From the NCBI GenBank assembly GCA_010645155.1, contig CM021323.1, positions 246,049 through 310,048 of the forward strand: 64,000 bases of DNA. The letters are read 5' to 3'. Positions 1 through 10,195 of this stretch are shown here, in pieces (position 1 is the stretch's first letter; each line of letters opens with the position of its first letter). Position numbers and translations under genes: made by a program. The notes under the pieces were generated by a model, which did no database searches, was not told where the DNA came from, and saw only the letters and a list, made by a program, of their open reading frames with translations. Source of the stretch: Tigriopus japonicus. Lineage: Eukaryota; Arthropoda; Copepoda; Harpacticoida; Harpacticidae.

Positions 1-1729
1 GAACTGATAGAGATAGAGATAGACAGACACACGGCACAGAAACAGAGGGCGAAAGATGAATGGATGAAAAAGAACGGAGGAGCCCCGAATTCAGACGCAG
101 GGTGATGGAAATTTAGAAAGGACTTGAGATTCTCAGAGAGGACGGAAATTTGGACGCTACATAGGCGAACTATTCATTGAAAGGGATGATGACCTGAAAA
201 GTTTGGGGAAATTGATTGAGTTACTAGGATGAAAGTTTAGCCTCTATGAGGGAATATGAGGGAAGAATGAGTGACGCGAGTCCGACCCGATTATGATGCA
301 ATCACCGATCTACAGAGGGAATGATCGTGATTTTTACGCATAGGATACGGCGAAACGTTGCTGAGAAGTAGCTTGAAAAACAGTTTGGAACTGGGAATTG
401 ATTTTGAATGGCGGATTAGAGTATTTTTAAAGGTTGAATTGTGTCACCCTGGTCTGAGATTCAAACATTGATCAGGGTGATGACGAACGAGGAGGCGTTT
501 GTAATATAATTCTTGTGAATTCTATGATTTCAACGTGAGTTGTCTAACCCATTCTTCGATTTCAATTCGTCCACGTTCAACTGCAAATTACAATTCGGGG
601 GATTTAGATATTTAAATTTGGGATCAATTTTGTGCACACTACTGAAAAAAATCAAATCAAGTTTGGATGAAAATTCCCAAACACTTTGAGATACGTTTCT
701 GTCCCAAGAAACTAAGAGATATGAATTTTTCGTATTATGATTATGATTTTCGAAGTTTTTCAACGTCAGGTCTGGATTAAAAGTAATGTGCTGAAAAACT
801 TATCAAATTATCGTCTATTGTATGAATAGTCAATACATTAGATCTGTCTTAGATACCTGTTGGATTGAAATTAATCGGATCTTTTTCAGCTGTCGAGTTA
901 TTTGAGTTTAAGTGGTCCATTTTTGACTTCGAAAAGTAAAAAAAACGTTCTGGACATATGAAAACACTGATTCCCAAGTCGCTATTTTTCGAGCACTTAA
1001 GATTAATCAAAAAATCTTCATGTTTGTTTTGTTACACCAGGCCATTCTAAGTATGTTTTAAATAATATTTATAATATCTATAATTTTGACTCCTAGCTTG
1101 AGACTTCCAGCAGAGCTCTCATCTTTTTAATTACCGACTTTTGGATTGGTAGGTTCAAAAATACTATAGCACCTTTAGTGATCTAGCAAAGGCTAACGAA
1201 CAACACAATTATATTTCAATCCGTCCAATGTTTGGCATCTTGATTTTGATATAAGAATCAAGGAAATTGAATTTTGGATCACTTTTGTGGCAAGACTTTT
1301 CAAGAAGGTGATTAGGTTCTTAACGCAATGTCAAATGGCCACGCTTTTGAGTCTGCTGTAGATCTGTAATCTTTGTGAATCAGCTGTCGAAAGTTCAAAT
1401 CAAGGTCAGCCAAGTTAGCCAATCAAAGCCTTCTTAAACATCATTGTTATTTATGTGCCGTACATAGACGTCCACTTTTTCAAACGTCTTCTTAATAGAG
1501 ATGTGGGGGATGGAATCCAACCTTTTCGAATGGAATCGGAAAGGATGGGTACAATCCCAAAAGTATTTACGAATTCAAATTCGAGCACCAATGGGATTTC
1601 GAATTGTTATTTGTTTTCTCAGATCTGAGCCAATACAGAACCAATTAAATTTGGAAATATTCAATTCAAGAATACAATTATTTCTTGCTTTGTTTCCAAA
1701 AGAACTTCGTTGACAAATTGATTGTCACC
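1..1729. other. No recognisable gene
   Basis: AT-rich sequence with only short open frames in either orientation and no protein motif I recognise. It begins with a short purine-rich GATAGA-like stretch. I see no exon with convincing splice borders. Confidence 0.5.
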
Positions 1730-2164
1730 TTTTTATGGGAAACAACAAGTATAACAAAGACAAACAAACAACAGAGTTCCAAACAATTACATCGCAAATA
1801 CAAAACTAACAAATCGGAAAAACAAGTCAACAGATGTTGACTGTTTTGGTTTACCAGAAAAACAGGACTGCCGAAAGGTAGATGCCTTAGGAGTGGAAAA
1901 GGTCAAGGTAAGGTCTTAAAAACTTTTGAAGGTCAAAACTAAGTGTTACAATTGTATGGAAAATACTTCTTAGACCAAATAAATCCTTTCAACTGAATTG
2001 ATTATTGTGGTTTCTTGTAATCATCAAGCACTTGCTTTTACAAATTATTACAAATGATGACGGCACCTCTGCCTTTTTGGGAAATTATACAAATTTACCT
2101 CAAACAAACAAAAATTTAAAAAAATCAAACAAATGAATAAACGCACAATTTGTTTGCATCAGTA
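1730..2164 (+). mobile_element. hAT-like short element, family A, copy 1 (oldest)
   Basis: This copy aligns along its length with the copies at 2844-3312 and 7056-7525. Shared blocks include the AAACAAACAAA-rich left part, the GTCAACAG.TG block, the AAAGGTCAA block and the AATTTGTTTGCATC right end. The left terminus is degraded (TTTTTATGGG where the other copies have TACTGATGGG). The flanks TTGTCACC and CTGTCACT agree at 6 of 8 bases, as expected for an old 8-bp target duplication. There is no coding capacity, so it is a non-autonomous element. Confidence 0.6.
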
Positions 2165-2843
2165 CTGTCACTTAAATTATTTTCATTTGTTGACAAATAA
2201 TGCAAAGTCCCGTCAAAAATATGGGCCATGCATGGCAAAATAGAAAGTTCCAGGCAGTTGTTTAATTAAAAAACCTTAACACACTTTTTAATTCAAAGTA
2301 CCGATTGTCCGGAAAGTCAGGTTTTAAGAGGCAATCCATATCTTTTATCATCTTGGCCAGGAAAGTTCATGCTTACCTGGACAGAATACTCCGTTTCAAA
2401 ATTTTCCCTCTTAAACAAGAGGTGGCGGACTTCTTGATGATCAACAAAGAACTTACTTGAAGTTAGGCGCGCATGGTGTTTATTTCTATCGTGATTTTGC
2501 ATAAAAGATACTTTTCTTGAGAGTTAAAACGTCAAAGATCCTCCTTGAGTGTCAGATAAGTGCATTAACATCAATGCATTGGGATTAGTCCTGAACTGAA
2601 TCTATTTTTTGAGGTTTAGAGAAGGTGACAATTTTGCCTGACCATTTAAGGGACACTGAAAAGTGGTGAACATTGTGTTTAACCCTTAAAATAAAATAAA
2701 AACTAAGGAATGAAGTTGAAAAATGCCTCTTGGAGAGTGAAGATTCCCATGCAGTGACATGAACATGTTCTAAACCAGGGTCGTGATTATCTAGGTGGAT
2801 CGAGTCAAGACTCGACCCGAACTCGTGTTCAAGTGCTTTTAAC
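2165..2843. other. No gene; right part is an ACTCG-rich repeat
   Basis: No coding exon is recognisable. The last 60 bases (about 2785-2835) are rich in GACTCG/CGAGTC words. The same words resume at 3321-3360, on the other side of the element at 2844-3312, so that element sits inside an older repeat. The last eight bases (2836-2843) are the left copy of its target duplication. Confidence 0.5.
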
Positions 2844-3312
2844 TACTGATGGGAAACAAACAAATATAACAAATAACAAACAAAGACAAACAAACGACAG
2901 CATACCAAACAAATATAAATCACAAATAAAAAACAAACAAATTGGAAAGAGAAGTCAACAGCTGCTGTTTGTTTTGGTGACCCGGAAAAATAGGGTTGCT
3001 AAAAATTACACCGCTCTTATGTTGAGAAAGGTCAAAAGAAAATAAAGGTCTTGAAAACTTTCAATAGTCAAAACTAAGTGTTCCAGTTGTATGCAATAAA
3101 TCCCTTGGACCTATTGATGCTTTCAATTTTATCAGTTATTGTGGAAAAAATAATCATTATACAATTGCTTTTACAAATCACAACAAATCATGACAGCAAC
3201 ACTGTTTTTATTTGGAAAGAAACAAATTTATCCCCCCAAACAAACAAAGATTTTAAAAACCCAAACAAATATGCAAACAAACAAATAAACGGCCAATTTG
3301 TTCGCATCAGTG
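2844..3312 (+). mobile_element. hAT-like short element, family A, copy 2
   Basis: A 469-bp element beginning TACTGATGGGAA and ending TTCGCATCAGTG, so its ends are imperfect inverted repeats. It is flanked by a perfect 8-bp duplication, CTTTTAAC, at 2836-2843 and 3313-3320. Eight-base duplications are typical of the hAT superfamily. The body is AAACAAACAAA-rich and closely matches the copy at 7056-7525. Small open frames inside it are not conserved proteins. Confidence 0.75.
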
Positions 3313-4122
3313 CTTTTAACTCGTACTCGACTGACTCGCGAGTCTCGAGTCTATCAAGTTTGCCAAACAGATATTCATCAGAACATACAAATGAAATCAT
3401 AAAATATTAAAAGTTTTACAAATATATACACATGAAACCACAGAGTTCCAGAGTGGGCATTTTCAGCCAGACTAGGCTAACAATTTGTTGGACAATTTTC
3501 AGGCCCCAGCTGACCTTTGGTTGTGACGTTTTCCAAGCAGTTGTGCCCAAACAAGTTGTATGTAGTGTTGAAGTCATAGTCACTTGTTTAGCCTTAAAAT
3601 GCCCCAAACAGTCAGGGCCTGTCAAGAATAACCAGTCAGACCAGAGGCATGATTCTGCATGTTAACTTCAGATTGTTCAATCAAAACATTTCAAAACAAA
3701 CACAACTTTGGCATGAAGGGAAATTAGTCTGTTTGGGCTCAACTTAGGTAATAATCTTTGGAAATATCAAGTTTTAACATGCAACCTTTGCTCTTCAACA
3801 GCTGTAACTCTTCCAACAAAATTTTCCATTTATCCGCCCAGTGCATACAACACATTTCATATACAATTATTTTTGGTATCTTGAAAAACGCACAAGAAAA
3901 GCGCCTTGCGCACACATGCCCAGTGAGGAAGGAGATGTGGTGGTTTGTGGTTTGGCATGACTAGTTGTTGGACTAGGGCATGGATTGCCAAGAAAGGGAT
4001 GGGAAGTCTACTATTTATTGTTTTTTATTTTGTTTATCAAACTACCCAACTGAACAATAGATCCAAAAATAGTACACAAAGTTGGATTATGTATGATCCA
4101 ATGCACACCTCTACAATTATCA

Positions 4123-4144
4123 TAGTCATCATCATCATCATCAT
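4123..4144 (+). repeat. (ATC)n microsatellite
   Basis: Short run of CAT/ATC triplets in AT-rich non-coding sequence. Confidence 0.8.
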
Positions 4145-4739
4145 ATCATAATCATATGAACAATCAATAGTACCTTGTTATAGAGTCCTTCAAGAGCAAC
4201 CAGTCAAATAGAAAACACGTGCAGCCTCTGAGCTTCAGGACACAAAGTTTCTGTTCTGACTTTTCCAATATCTATTAAATAATCGGGTCAAACTCTTGTG
4301 CCAGGGTTCAATTTTGGGAGCTGGAATAGTAAGGTGACATCCCAGTCTCATGTGCTGTGACCTCCCAGTCAGGTATCTGTCAAAGGACCATCATTCACAT
4401 TTTTTCATCAGATAGGTAAACATCACTCCATAATGTGTGTGTCTCTTATACTTTCTTAAAAATGCCCTTTGTTGGTGAAATGAAGTGTGCCACTTCTCAT
4501 CAACCCTTCCCACTTGATTCTAAATCACCATTTCCTTCCCATTAACAGTGCCTATCAGTACCTTTAAAATGTAGATTGAGGTCTGCCAATCTGTTCTGGA
4601 ATGGAATAATTTCATGCCATTAAATATCCACTGGGTAAAAAATGCATAACACCTTATTTTCTTCCTCAAATTAGCTTTTTATAACTGATATTACATTGCT
4701 GACTCGAATATCGGATAACCCCTGTTCAAAACAATTTTC

Positions 4740-4830
4740 CGACTCAACTTTTTTTGAGTTTGACTCAAGCTCAACTCGTACTCGAACTTCAAACCCAACT
4801 TGTACTCGAAAAAAGTCGACTCGATTTCTT
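4740..4830. repeat. ACTCG/CGAGT-rich degenerate repeat
   Basis: Repeated words of the type GACTCAA, ACTCGTACTCGAA and GTCGACTCGA. The same vocabulary occurs at 2785-2835 and 3321-3360. This looks like a dispersed repeat end with internal sub-repeats. The family was not identified. Confidence 0.5.
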
Positions 4831-4902
4831 TCTTGCTCCTCTTCAGAAGTTTAATGAAAGTTGACCTCTGTGAAAAAGGTTATTTTGCCATCGAGCAAAA
4901 AC

Positions 4903-5236
4903 TAGTGATGGACTGAAACCACTTTCGGTCGAAATTTCGGTTTCGGTTGCGGTTTCAGTTGTGCCTACCGAAACCGAAAGCAGACATGCACTATAAAGGA
5001 TGGAGTTTGACAACAAAATCGAAAAACAATTCGTCCAAAAACCTCTGCAATTTAAGTTTCCCGATTTTTCAAAATTTCCGACTACCCAACATCAAACACA
5101 TGAGCAATTTAATTTTTAAGGTGGATTTTACATTTATGCAATTTTGTAGTCAGCTGCTTTCGGTTTCGGTTTCGGTTAAGCCCTCTTTTGGACGAAAATT
5201 TTCAATTTCGGTAATGAGTCCTTAAGTCCATCACTA
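4903..5236. mobile_element. Palindromic hAT-like short element (family B)
   Basis: The ends are exact 12-base inverted repeats, TAGTGATGGACT and AGTCCATCACTA. Inside them are opposing arrays of the words CGGTTTCGGTT and ACCGAAACCGAAA, a structure I associate with some hAT-type elements. The flanking 8-mers (GCAAAAAC and ATCTTGAG) do not match, so no target duplication is visible. No transposase is encoded. Confidence 0.6.
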
Positions 5237-5504
5237 ATCTTGAGGGTTGAAAACAGCTTCTTCTCGCTTTTTGCTTGCTTCAGCAATAAATTGACCAAAG
5301 GAGGACGGTGTGGGAAAATTGCTTGTTCTGTCAAAAAATTTCTAGAAAAAGAATAGTATATCAATCAAAATGAAGTTGATGAACATGATGAGAAAGTCTA
5401 CTCTTGGGTTGCAAAGAGTAACATGTCTTTAAACGGGATGAAATTCCGCACAATGACGTATGGGGCGTCAAAATTAGATATTACTAAGGACAGGAACTTT
5501 AGAC

Positions 5505-5655
5505 GAATAAACTTATTCGTCTTTTTTCATCTTTTTTCGTCCTTTTGACCTTTATTTGACGCGAATTTTTTTTTTATAATTTGGATTTTATTCGTCTTTT
5601 TTCGACTAATCGGGCAATTTTTATTCGTCTTTTCTCATCTAATTGGCCAAAAATT
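5505..5655. repeat. Interspersed TTATTCGTCTTTT repeats
   Basis: The word TTATTCGTCTTTT followed by a T/C tract occurs three times, near 5513, 5588 and 5630, separated by unrelated AT-rich sequence. A short palindrome (ACGAATAAACTTATTCGT) opens the block. No coding potential is evident. Confidence 0.45.
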
Positions 5656-5789
5656 TGGATTTTCTTGGATTTCAAGCTCTTTAAGCGTTTTTTTCAATTT
5701 TCCAAGCAAATAAAAACTTCAAAGAAAGTTCAACCCCACCAATTACAGGCCAATGTAATAATTTGATGGCCAGTTGCGGTTTTGGAAAG

Positions 5790-5975
5790 ATAAAAGATAG
5801 TTTATCTTTTATCATTATCTAGATACTTTTTTCAGGAAAGTATCTTTAAGTATCTTTTTCTAGATATTTTTTTCGGCAAACTATCTTGAAATATCTTTAT
5901 CTAGATACATTTATTGAGAAGTATCGTAAACTATATTTATCTAGATACTTTGCGGAAAATACTATCCTATCTAGA
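5790..5975. repeat. Degenerate tandem repeat with TATCTAGATA palindromes
   Basis: About four degenerate units of roughly 45 bases, each carrying a variant of TATCTTTATCTAGATACTTTT followed by a GGAAA or GGCAAA spacer. The core TATCTAGATA is itself palindromic, so the array could form repeated hairpins. No function is inferred. Confidence 0.6.
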
Positions 5976-6230
5976 TCTATACTAACCTAACAGGTCTGGA
6001 AATGCTACACAAAAATTGCCAAATCAAAAGCCTTTCAAAGAGTGCTAGAAAATTGCTTCATAACAACAATTGACGAGTGTAATCGAATGCATTCAGCTGG
6101 GGGTTCTGGGGCCACAATGGTCAGGGAAGCGTCAAAGTCGAAACTAACTCTCCCAACAACCTCTCGAGTCCTTCATTTTGGCAATGAATTGAAACAAGAA
6201 CTATTCCCCGCGTAGCAAACTTGAACTATA

Positions 6231-7011
6231 CCGGGTACGTATGGTATTTGTTGATTTCAGGAGTTCTGCAGGAAAAAGGCTGCCATTTCAAAAATCTTGG
6301 TCCAATTCAAGAAATAAGCACATATTTGGATTCAGCGTTGAAAATACTATTGTTTAAGTCAAAGAAACCGCCTTTCTCGTGAAAAACTCTTTCCAGTCTC
6401 GGCCTGAATCGGGAGCAGGCCTTGGCTGCCAAGTCCTAGGACAAGTTTGCAAATTCATGGCGGTTTTTTTGCTTCAATTCGTCTGAGGTGTTGCATGGAG
6501 TTTGGTTGGTATGTCTTTTAACCACGCCCAATATGAAAAAAATCCAATGGATTGAGATCTGAAGAGTTAGGAGGTCAAAACTAAGTCCGGTTCAACGAAA
6601 TCGCCAAAACTGTCCTACAGCCAGACTTTGTTTATTCAGGAACCACTGTACTTCAGGACGGATTTCAAAAATACACACTGGGTCCGATCATTGTACTAAA
6701 ATGTGAGGTTTTTGCAACAAATATATTGTTCCATGTAATTTCCATTGTACTAATTGGACCCAGTGCGTATTTTGAAAGTAATCCTGACTTGAACCATCCT
6801 TGGTTTATTGTACTTTCCGGCGCGAATTTCTAACAAGACCTCTTGTCTTTTCCATCAAATTGGAACTGTAAATTCTTCTTTTGGTGCCATTTTTCGTCCA
6901 CACACTCACATTTGACTCATCTTTGAGCTAACAAAATTTCAAACCTATAGCTCTAACAGATATTCCAAAAAACACCACCAAAGTCGGTCAACAAATACCA
7001 TACGCACCCTG
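6231..7011 (-). mobile_element. Internally deleted mariner-like element (IS630/Tc1/mariner)
   Basis: The outer ends are inverted repeats of about 26 bases (CCGGGTACGTATGGTATTTG at the left; the right end in reverse complement reads CAGGGTGCGTATGGTATTTG). TA dinucleotides flank both ends, at 6229-6230 and 7012-7013, as expected for this superfamily. On the minus strand, near 6890, a frame opens MAPKEEFT and continues with an LLEIRAGKYNK-like helix-turn-helix start. Farther on (about 6580-6340) come the signatures SDLNPLDFF and CSRFRPRLERV, typical of the C-terminal half of mariner transposases. Stops, frameshifts and loss of the central part make it inactive. Confidence 0.75.
6660..6784. mobile_element. 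Small foldback element nested in the mariner
   Basis: Two arms of about 40 bases face each other. The left arm carries CAAAAATACACACTGGGTCC. The right arm read in reverse complement carries CAAAATACGCACTGGGTCC. The element lies where the mariner transposase frame lacks its central region, so it may have inserted there or it may mark the deletion point. Confidence 0.55.
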
Positions 7012-7055
7012 TAAAATCCTCGAACCTAGTTCAGACCCATCTCTAGCGAGTTTGG

Positions 7056-7525
7056 TACTGATGGGAAACAAACAAATTTAACCAAGATAAGAACAAACAA
7101 AGACAAACAAACGACAGCATACCAAACAAATAGAAATCACAAACAAAGAACAAACAAATTGGAAAGAGAAGTCAACAGCTGTTGTTTGTTTTGATCGCCC
7201 TGAAAAACAGGGCTGCCAAAAATGACATCCCTTACGAGTTGAAAAAGGTCAAAAGAAAATCAAAGTCTTGAAAAAAAATTCGAAAGTCATAGGTAAGTGT
7301 TCCAGTTGCATGGAATATATCTCTTGGACCAATAAATCATTTCAATAGCAATAATTATTGTGGTGAAAAAAATCATTAGACACTCGCTTTTACAAATCAT
7401 GACAAATCTTGACAGCAACACTGTTTTTATTTGGGAATGGTACAAATTTACCTCAAACAAATATTCTGAAAACCCAAACAAATATACAAACAAACAAAGA
7501 AATGGCCAATTTGTTCGCATCTGTA
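7056..7525 (+). mobile_element. hAT-like short element, family A, copy 3
   Basis: A 470-bp copy closely matching 2844-3312, beginning TACTGATGGGAA and ending TTCGCATCTGTA. The flanking 8-mers GAGTTTGG (7048-7055) and CAGTTTGG (7526-7533) match at 7 of 8 positions, consistent with an aged hAT target duplication. Non-coding. Confidence 0.7.
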
Positions 7526-9389
7526 CAGTTTGGCCACCAAATCCCCAGTTGAACTTGTCTCACTACATTCCTATAACATCTGCCATGCTTTTGCTCTTGA
7601 AAATACAAATGCCTGTTGGCTACCCTGTGGGCGAGTGCAAATTCCATTTGACGCAGGGTCAGGAACCTCTCACTACAGGACGCGAACTCCAGCTGACACG
7701 TAGCCCAAAGAGTTCCTTAAAACGGTACGGCTCTGCAGTGAATTTGATCGAAATTGCCAAAAGACGATAGAAAAAGGTATTGGATTGCAAAAATTACTTC
7801 TCAACTGCAACTCAAATGCTGCAGTATAAGATAGCGCTCCTTTTCCTGCCATTAGTTTTTATAATGATGCTTTCTGTTCTCAGGAATTAGTCAAAGCTGA
7901 GCTTCTTGAGAACAATGTCACCCACAAAATTGAGAATGAGAATGGATCGCAATTAAATGTATGTATAACTTGAATGTAATAATACCAACTTCAGACAGCG
8001 GGTTCAATTATACACAGATCAAGTTTCATGAAAATTGAGCGCCTTTTTGGAAAACTGGCCCTGTTATTAACAATGAAACTTACAGCCAAATTATTCACAC
8101 TCTTCTCCATAAAAACATCAGTTTTAATCATCATTTTATCATCTGCAGTGCTTGAAATCCATTAGATGCCAAATATCAACATTTTGACAGGCCAAACCAA
8201 GCGGAAGCACAATATTGAACAAATTATTCATCAACTTGTAGTTGAGTTGTTGATGATTTGCTTCATGGAGCACTTTATTTCTCACTTTGATTGTGTTGTG
8301 AGGTACTTATAATCTGAAATCATTGGTATTTCATGATAAGTTGAATAGGATTGATGGTGAGTGGTGAACGTGATTTACCCAAGAGTGGGTTGCATTTAAT
8401 TATCTCTAAGAGACAGATACAAATACCAGAATGATGTCTATACAATTCATCCACTGATTTCGTATAAAATATTGAATATTGAGTCCATAACACTTCCCTA
8501 TCGTTCGCTTCTTGAGGCCTCTTTGGGCTCTCAAAAACAACAACAAACAACTGTTTTCACATCCTCTGAAGTATATCCATGGGTGGGTCGAGCTGGGTTG
8601 CGCTGAGCTGAGTCAATCAGGCTGGATTTACCTGGTCATGCCCCTGTTGACCTGGCGGCCCATCAGGTACAAGGTTAGGGTGACCGATGAGTGATTGTAA
8701 GGTTTATGGTACGGACAAAACTTGGCGTCCCCTCCCAGTCTCGTTCCATTTTGTACTAAAATGATGCTTATTAAAATGCTGTTTTCATTTTTTCCAAATG
8801 ATATTAAATAGTAGATAGCTCAAAAGCTGCAACGAGGATCAATTGCGGGTGTTTAAATTGTTTAACTCTGCGTGAACGAGAGGGGAGTAATCGTAATCTC
8901 TTTGCGCCTTTGCGGCGGGGTAAATGGGCCGAGCCTGTCGGTGAAGCTGGCCATCTCTATCCGTCATGGCCAAGGTAGAGTTCTTGATAACATGAGCGTT
9001 AAACGTACTCGAGTAAAGTGAAATCTCATTGACCGGACACTGGTGAAATTTGGTTTCCAAATAAGATGGCTCATACTTTGGAAAGGGTTTACATTATTAG
9101 GAAACCTTTTTTTAACTTTTCCATCAGATGTAAGCAGAAGTAAGCAGACTAAGACTCCTCGAGAGTTAATTTCGGCATCTTTTAATTTCTTATCCCAGAA
9201 TACATTACGTATTACTAAAACATTAAATTTACCGATTCTACATCGTTCAGAAACCGTCATGTGTCACTTCTAAAGAATCATCGTCAAATCCGTCAAAACT
9301 TAAGATTTAATCCCCTAACTTTTCTGGCGACTTAACTCAGTCAAAATATGGGGTAAACGAGGCCACCCACCTACTGGCTGGAAAGTAGG
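7526..9389. other. No recognisable gene
   Basis: Open frames here are short and lack known motifs. Composition rises in GC toward 8.6 kb and again from 9.4 kb, where the AGO1 upstream region begins. No repeat copy or RNA gene was recognised. Confidence 0.45.
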
Positions 9390-10195
9390 CCATCGACCTG
9401 AGGGAGGAAGAGGAGGCTGGCTATGAACCCACGCTGCTTCACTCGGCTACCCTGCCCATCTGCCCGTTTCCTTTCGGCCCATCTGGCCGTGGCATTGGGC
9501 TGCCTTTTGGAGGGGCGTGCGCGTGACTGTGTTGTCTTTGTGCGTGGACCGCTCAGCCTCTCCCTGGCTTTCTTGGCTGGCGTCTCTGAGACAGACTGTG
9601 AGTGGGTGCGTGAGTCAGTCAGTCACTCAGTCAGCCTCGTCATCAGCCCATTTGGCCAACGGTCGCCATCTTGGTTCCTTGTCCCGCTCGCTCGAGGTGG
9701 GCCGACTGACTCCCGCTTTAGTGACGACTCGACAAACGTGCCAAAAACGGGTCTGACTGGCATCATCGAGTTTGGGATCGTCCGTTTGACCCGTTCTCTC
9801 ACGGCTCCTGGGTCGTCTCGCCGAGCCGCGCATCCCGCCCTCCCCGCAGAGAGGCGTGGCCCCGAGTGGCTCCTCTTCGTCTTTGTCTCTCTCTTTCCCC
9901 TTGGGCTTGTCCTTTGATTCCCTTTGGCGCCGCGACCTCAGCCGGAACGACGACGTCGCTGCTCAAGGCCCCCCCGTTTGACGCCTTCTCGCTCTTCTGT
10001 GATAGCTCCGTGACGCGTCGGAGCAGCCCGCCCACGCTCACGCTCGCGCTCCGGGGCCCGCCCGCTGCTCTCCGCGATCCGTCCGTGGGCGGTCCAGACC
10101 CTCCCCCCGCCGTCACCATTAGTAGCCACAGCCATCCGCACGGGCTGGACGCCAATTGGGCGCCAGTCTCGAGCGTCAACGAAGCCGTCAGTAGC
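9390..10195 (+). promoter_or_regulatory. GC-rich AGO1 promoter and 5' untranslated region
   Basis: GC content rises abruptly here compared with the AT-rich sequence upstream, with many CpG dinucleotides and repeated GTCAGTCAGTCA-like words around 9615-9640. The AGO1 frame stays open upstream of its first ATG back to about 9866, but that stretch contains no ATG and shows no similarity to AGO proteins. I therefore read it as 5' leader. The transcription start and any non-coding 5' exon cannot be placed. Confidence 0.45.

Larger units (their letters stand above)
3313..4902. other. No recognisable gene
   Basis: Only short chance open frames. An ACTCG-rich patch (about 3321-3360) continues the repeat interrupted by the upstream element, and a related patch lies at 4740-4830. 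A short ATC microsatellite lies at 4123-4144. Nothing else was identified. Confidence 0.5.

Noticed and set aside
7360..7770. 136-codon plus-strand frame
   Set aside because: Mostly within MITE copy 3 and its flank, and not conserved in copies 1 and 2.
9423..9917. 164-codon plus-strand frame upstream of AGO1
   Set aside because: GC-rich promoter or leader sequence with few chance stops, no motif, and a different frame from AGO1.
9866..10195. N-terminal extension of AGO1 from a GTG codon
   Set aside because: GTG is not a normal nuclear start in animals; the first ATG at 10196 gives the expected AGO1 start.
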